64,000 nt of DNA. Source: Dryomyza anilis. Lineage: Eukaryota > Arthropoda > Insecta > Diptera > Dryomyzidae. Position 1 is the first letter of the stretch. Every line of letters begins with the position of its first letter. Positions 23,245-32,370 of the stretch are shown one piece after another. The position numbers were made by a program, and so were the translations under genes. The DNA lies in assembly GCA_951804985.1 (NCBI GenBank), contig OX638132.1, positions 104,336,026-104,400,025 on the forward strand, written 5' to 3'. Under the pieces are notes generated by a model that saw only the letters and a program-made list of their open reading frames with translations, did no database searches and was not told where the DNA came from.

Positions 23245-23875
23245 TCGAAAAAAAAATATTCGACAGAAATTTCGGACGATAAAAACTACGCTATGGTCGA
23301 AATCACCATCTTCCAAAAAAAAAAAATGTACAAAAACAACATTAAAAAAATTTTTTGGACGACAAAACAACGCAATAGTTGAAATCACCGTTTTCCAGAA
23401 AAAAAACAACAATGTTCGAAAAACTATGGTCGAAATCACCATTTTCCAAAAAAAAAATCAACAAAAATAACAACGTTCGAAAAATTTCGAAACAAAACAA
23501 AATTTTGGAAGACAAAACAACGCAATGGTTGAAATCGCCATCTTCCAAAAGAAAATGGACAAAAACAACAACATTCAAAAAATTTCGAAAAAAAAAATTT
23601 TGGACGACAAAACAACGCATTGATTGAAATGACCATTTTCCAAAACAAAAATAAAACTCGACAAAAACAACATTGTTCGAAAATTTTTGAACAAAAAAAT
23701 TGTTACAATAAAATGTTGGACAACAATGCAATGATTGAAATCACCATTTTTCCAAAAAAAAAATCGACAACAACAACAATGTTCGACAAATTTCGAAAAA
23801 AATGTTTGGTCGAAATCACCATTTCCAACAACAAATTTTAAAATCAACAACAGCAACAAAACAAAAATTCTCTAT
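23245..23875. repeat. Minisatellite with a ~90-bp A-rich unit
   Basis: About seven imperfect units carry GGACGACAAAACAACGCA, GTTGAAATCACCATTTTCCA, AAAAAAAA, (T)GGACAAAAACAACAA and TGTTCGAAAAA in order. Unit length varies because of poly(A) length and internal deletions. The open frames on both strands across it (Phe-rich on minus, Lys-rich on plus) are by-products of the repeat. Confidence 0.85.
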
Positions 23876-24411
23876 AAATGAGACCAATTAAATGTTTGTC
23901 TACTAATAACCATTAACCAATGACCTCTAAATTAAGGCTTGTCACATAACTCCCAACCAAAGACCTCTATTTTTTTAAATAAAAATAATCTCTAAACCAA
24001 AAACCTTTATTTTGTTAAATAAAAATATCTCTCAACCAACAAGCTTTATATATATTTTTAAATAATATCTTTAGTGAAAAATCAAATAGAAAAAAGGTTT
24101 ATAGTTATTTCTGATTTGTGGTAAAATCCAAAATATATGGAAAAACGCAAGAATTTTTTGTTATTTGTTTTACGTAATATCTCCAAAACTTTAGGCAATA
24201 TCAAAAAACTGAGTATGCGGTCATGAAGTTCATCGGAAAAGCATATTCATATTTTTGGACATTGGATATTTTTTTGGTTTTGTTGTACTGTGACAAAAAA
24301 AGCATATCAAATTCGAGTTCGAAAATTTTACAATAATTTAATAATAATTATAAGTCGAAATATAAAAAAATAATGTATACCAGAATCGAAAACTACATTT
24401 AATTCTTAGTA
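23876..24411. other. AT-rich intergenic DNA, no feature seen
   Basis: Several copies of a phrase like CCAAAGACCTCTATTTTTTTAAATAAAAAT lie at 23.9-24.06 kb, a small decayed tandem. No gene. Confidence 0.5.
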
Positions 24412-24753
24412 AAGGAGGTTTTCAATAAGAGCGCTACAAAAGTTTTGTTCAAGGGTTTTTCAACAGGAACGCTACAAAAGTAGAGCGACAGGGACAGCAA
24501 ACGACGCCATATTTCTTGCCGCTCTTTTGACATTTCTCTTCAGTAAGGTTTGCCATTTCATGATGGAAAGATATACGAGCCAGCAACGAGTCGAAATTAT
24601 TAAAATTTACTATCGAAATTCGAATTCATATATCTTTCCATCATGAAATGGCAAACCTTACTGAAGAGAAATGTCAAAAGAGCGGCAATAAATATGGCGT
24701 CGTTTGCTGTCCCTGTTGCTCTACTTTTGTAGCGTCCCTGTTGAAAAAACCTT
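24412..24753. mobile_element. Foldback derivative of the DD41D transposon, 342 bp
   Basis: It begins with the transposon's 3' terminal repeat in inverted orientation (TTTTCAATAAGAGCGCTACA). The 5' end of the element follows in forward orientation from AAGGGTTTTTCAACAGG at 24451 to beyond ATGGAAAGATATACGAGCC. After a GAATTC junction the same 5' end appears inverted (ATATCTTTCCATCATGAAAT ... ACTTTTGTAGCGTCCCTG). The two 5' arms are about 125 bp each with roughly 70 bp between. TA duplications at 24410-24411 and 24754-24755 flank the whole composite, showing that it moved as one unit. Confidence 0.85.
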
Positions 24754-25038
24754 TATAATAGATACCAAAAATATCCATTTAGCAACATTATTGACCTAGA
24801 TAATGGCTTTCGAAGTTAGCTCAATAAGAAAAAGTTGTTTTTTTTGAAGCATCATAAATTTGTGAAATTTTTCGAATTTCTAAAAAAAAATATTTTTTTA
24901 ACCCAAAACACGATCCGCATTCCAAATTGTTTAAGAATATGTTTCGGAAATCCAAGCCGAGTAATTTAGAACAAAATGAAAAAAATTGTTGGTAGATCTT
25001 TTAAAATATCATAGTTTTCATTTTATTGATGCAGTCTT
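24754..25038. other. AT-rich intergenic DNA, no feature seen
   Basis: No repeat or gene was recognised between the two mobile elements. Confidence 0.5.
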
Positions 25039-25039
25039 T

Positions 25040-25259
25040 CACCCAGAAAAAAATACTATATAAATAATAGTTTTTTACTGTTATAAATAGTCAATAGGAT
25101 AAATTATTATTTTAATCGGAAAATGCCATTAAATACTAGAAAATACCATGAAATTGCCATTGGGTTTGTATGAAAAGTTTAATTTTTTGTACACTATTAA
25201 ATCAACAATTGTCCTATTGACCAATTTTAATGGGATTTGAGGGAATTTATTTCTGGGTG
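25040..25259 (+). mobile_element. MITE family A, copy 3, complete 220 bp
   Basis: It opens CACCCAGAAAAAAATACTAT and ends GAATTTATTTCTGGGTG. Its length equals that of the complete copy at 12068-12287. TT stands on both sides, a possible two-base target duplication. No coding capacity. Confidence 0.88.
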
Positions 25260-25309
25260 TTATCAAATATTTTTATTAGTCAACACTAAAAGTAAACGTG
25301 AATTCGTTC

Positions 25310-25415
25310 ATCAGTTTGCAACTCTCAAAAGGAGACGTGTCCGGTACGGTCAAGTATATATTCTTGATCAACGTGACCTCCTGATTCGATTTGGCGATAT
25401 CCGTCTGTCTATCTC
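25310..25415 (-). repeat. Dispersed repeat E, end fragment
   Basis: On the minus strand it reads GACAGACGGATATCGCCAAA, TGATCAAGAATATATACTTG, ACCGTACCGGACACG, matching the end of the 0.9-1.66 kb copy. It starts about 50 bp after the MITE at 25040. Confidence 0.7.
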
Positions 25416-28070
25416 TCTATTGAAAAACTAACAGAAAAATGCAAGAAAACTAACAGAGCTAGATCAATGAAACTTCGAATTTGGATTAATTATATATCTA
25501 CGATTTCTGGTATTGAAAATAAGCTTGATCCGTCGATTATGACCAGTTTTGTAATGTTCTGTTTCATCATACATATTTCAACTGCAATCAAAATTCTCAA
25601 TTTAATCGACTTAAAAATTAAACCATTCAAAAACCTCATAATTTGAATGTCATTAAAATACTGCTTCAATATTTAATTCACATTTAATATACTAGCATAT
25701 GTGACAACAACTGTTCTCTCCAACTGACGAATAAATCAAAGCTACACAAATTCCCTGGTACATTTAATCTGCGCATATTAATCTTAATTTAAATGCTGCC
25801 CCCGACTGACTCCGAACTCCAGCCACCCATCCACCCATCCACACTGGTACTGGTTTATTGCGATGTTAACAAAATTTTTATCGGATAAATCATTAATACA
25901 AAAACCAAATTGAGACTTTAATTGCATCGCCACTAAAGTAGCCAACTGAACGATTGCATGAAACCGACGAATAAAACGAGACCCCCATCACTCCGTAGTC
26001 CGGACCACCCATAGAAACGAAACATTTGTTCGCAGTGGTTGCCGGTGACTATGGTCGGTCGAATTCCCCCCCTCCACCTATTCATGCACACGAACATTAT
26101 AGGACCCAGCTCATTCGGCAGCTCATTCCGCTCAAATGATCTATGCGTCGAGTGTGTGCGCGACTTCCATCGTTGTTGTTGTTGCTGTTATCCTTAAATT
26201 AAACTTTTTAAGCTGACAACAACATTCGCTTAGCAATTGTGCGTTTGGTTTAAATTGAAAATTTTGCAAAACCCCCACCGCACTCCAGCGGCTGCAACCC
26301 TCGCTGAATGGCAGCGCTAAATGACCATTTCAGAGATTATCTTGGCTCATTCCTCGACTTTTATCTGCTTTTCCATTTTGCATGCAATTATGTCGCAGGG
26401 TAGTAGAAAAATAGAAGAAGTCTGTAGTTGCACCCTCGCCGGCTCGAGAGTTCAAAGCTGTTTTATGTTTCTGTTTGAACGGGATATTATTAGAAAAAGT
26501 CCTGTAATATGAATTTATGCTGATGCTGTTGTTATTGTGCCATTTGATTAAAAGGCCAACAGTTGTGGCAAATATATTCCATATATATTTAAATATTTGC
26601 GGGGCCAAAGTCAGCAAAAAAAAATAAAAATAATATAATCCTTTTAAGTGGTGTCTGCACAAAATGCAAAAAAGTCCTGTCTGCATATGTGTCCCTTATG
26701 ACGAACATCCGCAATAAAATCATTACTTTATGCGCTCACGAACTTTTGAAATATTATGTCTCATAATATTTTCATCATGTTTAGAAAAGCCACATTTATT
26801 TCAAGATTACTGCGCGCACATCTACTTCTGGGTATCCCCCCCCCCCCCAGCATCGCCCAGTAACGCATTCGCTGATTTTTATGGTATTATGTCTGTCTAG
26901 CTGAATGTCTGTCAAGAGAACTCAAGACAAACTAAACTCAGTCGACTGCTTTTTTTATACCCTTGATGTCCTTTATTTATTTAAAGCCGCGCTGTTCCGA
27001 AAATCCCATATTTTATTGTTATTTTTTGCAACATATGAAAAACATGAAAAAACCAAAAAATAACAAAATAAAGGTTACGAAAATCGACACAAAATGTGTC
27101 ACAGCTGCGGAGACACCAATAAAGAAGTCGCAAACCATGTAGGCGGCCTTCGGGGGGAGACTATAATATTTAATATTTTATTAGAACTGAAACATTCAAA
27201 AAAAGTAAATTTATTGCTTTATAATACAGAGCACCACCTATGTCGATATCATCAGTTTTAGTACTACTGATGTTTAATATAAATAAAAAAAATCTCTTCA
27301 TTTCGGGTAATTAAAAATTCTTCAGTAAAGCTGGATTTACATCGAAAATATTATTAATTAGGTCGAAGAGTTTTTCGTTTTTAGTACGCGATTAAAAATC
27401 TTGGAATATGGAATAAACTTTTCAAAAATTCTAATACATCTGAGTCTAATTTCTAATCTTTCTTACAGCTTTTCTTTATACTTTCTAAGACTAAAATTCA
27501 ACTAGTTGTTGACGATAACAGGAAATGTAATAATTTGGGTATAAGTAATAATGTTGAAATGTAATCCTAATATATTAGATGGCCATGTAATGAAAGGTCC
27601 ATGTAATTTGTGCAGTCGATAAGTAATAATTATGTGAAATAAAATTTTTACAAAGTGCCTAGAAAAAAGTCTAAATCACTTCATCAATTTATATAGAAAT
27701 AATGATGACTAACTTTGTATGAATAAAATATTTTAGTACATAGAGTTATACATAAAAAAATGCTCTATAAGCTGTGAAAATATATGTGAAATATTTTCAG
27801 CGAAATCCGAGTATGGGAATTAGAGCCATCGGGACCTCAATGTTCACATTTTTGTACCGAAATCGACAATGTCAAAATTGAAATGACGGCTCTCTTTATA
27901 AATGATAATTATTGCAATGAGTAAAAATTAATCGATTCGAAAAACATTTTTTTCCATCAGGAATTAATTAGAACATAACTATTAATATTTTGATTAGTTA
28001 ACTTGTTAAAATTTAAATGTTCTGATTTTAAAGATTTTAATTTAACAAGTAAAAAATGTTGCCGTTTTGC
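25416..28070. other. Intergenic DNA, no recognised gene
   Basis: A more GC-balanced stretch at 25.75-26.45 and 26.8-27.15 kb contains short frames on both strands without known domains, and a run of 14 C near 26838. It could include regulatory DNA. The rest is A+T-rich. Confidence 0.45.
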
Positions 28071-28340
28071 CGTCGGTAGCTCGTCTGGTTAGTGCGTTGG
28101 ACTACGATCGAAAAGTCGTTGGCGTACAAGCCGAAAAGTCCACGCTTCGATCCCCAGCTGCTGCCAACATATTTTTCATAGAAAACATTTTTCTATGCGA
28201 CGCTACTTCTCAGCAGTAAATGGCAAACCTACGAGTTTTTTGAAAATTGCGTATGGAAATGTCTCACCCGCCGTTCGGATTCGGCATTAAACTGTAGGTC
28301 CCACCACTTTAAGTAAAAATATAACACGCACAGCTACATA
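28071..28340 (+). mobile_element. tRNA-derived SINE (family A), copy 3, diverged
   Basis: The head reads CGGTAGCTCGTCTGGTTAGT and ends CTTCGATCCCCAGCTG as box B. In the anticodon-arm position a 22-23-bp block is duplicated: GTTGGACTACGATCGAAAAG TC at 28096-28117 and GTTGGCGTACAAGCCGAAAA GTC at 28118-28140. The body matches the family (TCATAGAAAACATTTTTCTA, CTCACCCGCCGTTCGGATTC, GGTCCCACCACTTTAAGTA) and stops after CACGCACAGCTACATAG. The usual GTGCCAAACTATTAT end is missing. Confidence 0.8.
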
Positions 28341-28670
28341 GAATTGTATATATGGAGGTTTAAGGAGGATACATAGCGCTACATAACATTGCATAAAAAC
28401 ATTTTTAAATTTTTTTTCCACTAAGTAATAATGTATTTTATTCATAACATTTTTTTTTTGAAAATTTTGTATTTCTTTTACTTCTATCTCGCAAAAAAAT
28501 TTCACGCATAAAATCAAAGTTTAATATTGTGGTACAAGGTTTTCTGCGTCTAATATCTAAAAGTTAATTTAATTATTTTCTTTTGGTGGAATTATAAAAA
28601 TAAAAGAAGAGAAACCAGTTGGGAAGGTTAGATCACATGGGAAATTTTAAAGTAGGGACATTTTATAGTA
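28341..28670. other. AT-rich intergenic DNA, no feature seen
   Basis: Only chance minus-strand frames occur here. Confidence 0.5.
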
Positions 28671-28674
28671 GGTG

Positions 28675-29240
28675 TTATTATGATAGTTAGGATAATAGTC
28701 GGTCTAAGCCGACTATAAATACCCTGCACATATGTGTGGTTACCATTCAAAGTGGTATATATGTAGGTCACCAGGGTATACGAATCCTGAAAATAACTAC
28801 AAACTTTCAATCGCAGAAGAATTTCCATTTATCTGATACCCATATTTATAAATGAGTAGGTGTACCGAATTTCGGGAAAACATTAAAAAAAAGTTTACCT
28901 AAGCACGTATACTGTAAAATTGAACTGTAGATGTTCATTTTATGAGTTATTTGCATATAAATGGTCAGATCACAGGTCACAATGGACCGATCTCGCCAAT
29001 TTATATAAGTAATCTAGGTATATAAGTAATCTAAATTAAGTGTTTCATTCATCTAACTCTTCAATTTTTTAAGTAGAAGAGATTTCAACAGACAGACGGA
29101 CGCCAATCCACTCAGGAGGTCATGCTGATCAAGAATATATATACTTCCATACCGGAGATGCTTCCTTCTGGGTGTTACAAACGGCGTACCAAACTGAATA
29201 TACCCTTTCACTCTCAGTGTAAGGTATAAAAATGGGAAAT
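28675..29240 (+). repeat. Dispersed repeat E, second long copy
   Basis: It starts with the hairpin TAGTCGG-TCTAAG-CCGACTATAA, then ATACCCTGCACATATG. It ends GACAGACGGACGCCAATCCA, TGATCAAGAATATATATACT, CCATACCGGAGATGC, AATATACCCTTTCACTCTC and AAGGTATAAAAATG. The order of blocks equals that of the 0.9-1.66 kb copy. About 50 bp before it stands the same GTTGGGAAGGTTAGATCACA TGGG phrase that precedes the other copy. Confidence 0.7.
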
Positions 29241-30280
29241 TGAAAAATAGGCTATATCTCAAAAACTAGAGCAAATATTACATTTGCGGAATCAGCGCCA
29301 CAAATGCAACATTTTCAGTCAAAATTTGAATATTTCGGGCACATTTATTCAATACACATTTCTTCAATATGAATAAAAATTGTTTTAATTCAAAGAAAAT
29401 TTATTAAACTAAACTTCTCATTGAACAGTTAAAACCATTCCTTCGTAATATATTTGAATCCCTCAAAAATTATTAAATATAGTAGATTTCTCACACCACA
29501 TGTCCTATTTAACCAAAAAATTTACAAAATTTCATCAAAAAGTAACAAAAATATTTCGTTGTTTTAATTTACTAACGTTTTTTTAAGGAAAGGAACTGAA
29601 ATTGCAGAGAATAAAATTTCGATTACGAACACTGGTGACACTTTAGTTTTTATTCAATAGTGAAATGAAAATTAATTGTTTTATGACCATCGTAATCTTG
29701 ATATACGAATTAATTTTTTTGTCAAATTTTGATACTGAACCTTCCTATAGTTGCGGAGATACAAGCGAAAAGTGCAAAAGCATATCTACTTGCTATTTAA
29801 AAAAATATTTGCTGGAATTTATTTTATTTCAGTTTTTCTTAAATTTGCAAAAATTTCTTTTTAAAATATATAAAAAGATAATTCTCTGAATCAGTTGTTC
29901 AAAAGTTTAAAAATGCTCTCCTAGAAATTTCAAAAAATATACTTCTTTTTTATATCAAATTGCCACAGATATATAAACCATTTCCATTTGAAATTTATGG
30001 TATTCTATCTGAAATTTCAAATAAAATTGTGATTTTTCACTAAAAATAATTTTTAAATGAAATTGAAATTTTCAGTTTAGAATTGAGAAATTTCCGAAAT
30101 AAATTATCATATAGGTGCCATTTAAAATTAGGAAAATTCAAATTAAAATTGATATTTTCCATAAAAAAATGTATTTCGAATAATGGGTACCATAGCTGAT
30201 ATAGGAATCAGTTACTACTACATTCAGTAATATTCTGTCAGGTGATAGGGATATTGGTAAGTTGTGCTCCTCTGCAATAT
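29241..30280. other. AT-rich intergenic DNA, no feature seen
   Basis: A 74-codon frame at 29665-29889 starts with hydrophobic residues (MKINCFMTIVILIYELIF) and has several Cys, but it dissolves into Lys/Phe/Ile codons typical of AT-rich noise. I do not call it. Confidence 0.45.
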
Positions 30281-30290
30281 TATAGTGGTC

Positions 30291-30297
<7 letters not shown>

Positions 30298-30347
<50 letters not shown>

Positions 30348-30645
30348 TAATAGTTTGGCACTACAGTCCTATAAGAACTTCGGCCGAGCTCTCTCACCAT
30401 TTTGAGCTGTGCGTGTTATATTTGTACTCAAAGTGGTGGGACCTACAGTCTATTGCCGAATCCGAACGGCGGGTGAGAGCTTTTCATAGGCAATGTTTTA
30501 CTCTCGTAGGTTTGCCATTTACTGCCGAGAGGTAGCGCGGTATAGAAAAATGTTTCTATGAAAAGATGTTGTTAGCCCCAGTCCAGGCTTGAACCGGGGA
30601 CCTTTCGGCTCGCAGTCCAACGCACTAATCACTGAGCTACTGCAC
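30298..30645 (-). mobile_element. tRNA-derived SINE (family A), copy 4, with (TAT)n tail
   Basis: On the minus strand there is a tRNA-like head (GTAGCTCAGTGATTAGTGCG, GGTTCAAGCC), a full body, GTGCCAAACTATTAT, and then a tail of about 17 TAT units (30298-30350). It is nearly identical to copy 1 at 5165-5463 and is the best-preserved copy. The sequence on both sides forms an inverted repeat, ATAGTGGTCATAT on the left and ATATGACCACTAT on the right, so the SINE sits in the middle of a palindrome. Confidence 0.88.
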
Positions 30646-31620
30646 AATATGACCACTATCTCAATAAAAAAACCTGGTTATATAGTTTGGTGTGATTTTC
30701 ATCATATCGATTTGACTTGAATGAATGAATCCGAGATGTTTCTTCCTTGTGAGAAATAGGGCCGCACAAGTTTCCAAAATATGCTATGGGTTTTCGTCCT
30801 TCTACAGGCAGAACCTTCATATCCAGTCAGATTGTATACCCATTAATGTGAAATGTTCTCCAATTCTGAAGTCTCGTGATGATATCCTGTTAGGATTCTT
30901 AGGTTACTCTTTGTTAACTTCATGTATTCTTTAAATTTTAAAGTTCCCAATTAAATACATTGATTGTCGTAGCTTTGCAGCCCCAACCACAGTTCTTCTT
31001 TGGTATTTAGATTCCTTTTCTTGTGGTATACTCCTGAGCACGTTGTCGCAGATCCCACAGAAAGGTTATGGGACTTTGATCGGTATCACGATTAAAGAAA
31101 AACTAGCAGAATTATATCAATGAAACGCCGAAACATACAAATATCGGTTTAGACCGACTATAACTATCAACATTTTCCTACAAAAAATCCCATGTGACGA
31201 ACTTATTTTCATATTTATAAATACCAAGAAAATGTATTTAAATTTAAAAATTTATATTTAGCTTAGCCTGGATCTTATATTTGGCGAAATAAATGTCTGG
31301 GGGATGTTTTTAAACACAGGCCAAGTGTTTCTTACGAGGAGGACCAACTCTTCCTACAGCACCAATATATATATTAAACTCTAATAGCACAACCACAATT
31401 AAAACTCAATACCCGGCATGTTACTGCATTAAAACAACTTCAATAATATTTAATTGAAAACGCAGTTAATTAAAATATTCAATTTCCGTCCACATCTATT
31501 TTATTAACAGCACAAGTAATGGCTTCCTATATTGTTTAATTTATTAGGTTTTAAAAATGCAGAATTAATGAAAAATGAAACATAAAAACAGCGGCATTTT
31601 TTTGTCTGTGTATTTAAATA
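30646..31620. other. Intergenic DNA with a short repeat E hairpin
   Basis: A phrase ATATCGGTTTAGACCGACTA TAA at 31140-31162 matches the hairpin start of repeat E. A phrase AATGTCTGGGGGATGTTTTT at about 31290 is shared with repeats at 34.4 and 40.2 kb. No gene is supported. Confidence 0.45.
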
Positions 31621-32370
31621 AATGTTGATTTATTTATTCGTTTTGTTTTTAAATATTACATTAAATATATTTAAATATATATTTAGTAAAATTAATTTAA
31701 ATTATTTTTATTTAATTATTAAACTAGTAAATGTTTTTTTGTTGTTGTTACTGATGTGATTCTTCTTCTGCTCCTTTTTTTCTCATCATTCATGATTATT
31801 GTTGCTGTTTCATACTAATGCTAAATCCTTCGAATGGTGTTTTTTTTAAATTTTTGTATTGCTATCATTTATTATTTAATTGCAATTATTATTGCAGTGG
31901 TATGAAAATGAAAATAACGATATTTATGCATGCAAACATTCAACAGACAAAAACACACGTCAGACAGACAGTCCGCCAGCCAGCCCAAGAGTGGGTGAGT
32001 GAATGGATCGATGATGTAGGAGGGAACAAGGAAATAATGAAACGAAGGACATACGGAGCTTGACTCAATGCAACGTAGAGTTTGAACAAGACGCATACGA
32101 ATTTAAATTAAACACTTAACCACATTTGAAAGACGTCGATCAACAATTATAACATCATGCAGTGGGTCCAAAAGGGTCCCATTGAGAGACGAGCTGCGCC
32201 CAAGCAAATGAGTGTAGTTTATGTTAATTATAAAAAAAAAGAAATGCAGCTGCAACTACTAAGTTCTAGACAATGACGAAGAAAACTCGTCTTTTTGGAA
32301 TATTAAACGCGCACACGCTCAACTTGTAATTGGTGGACGCGCGCGTCGAAACGAGATTTTGCGGATTTTC
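31621..32370 (-). other. Probable 3' UTR and downstream flank of calnexin
   Basis: Calnexin translation ends at 32371. Going on along the minus strand, candidate AATAAA signals occur at 31868-31873, near 31706 and, doubled, at 31629-31638. Which one is used cannot be told from sequence. Plus-strand frames in this stretch are short and without domains. Confidence 0.45.

Noticed and set aside
23342..23859. Phe-rich and Lys-rich frames
   Set aside because: Products of the 90-bp minisatellite.
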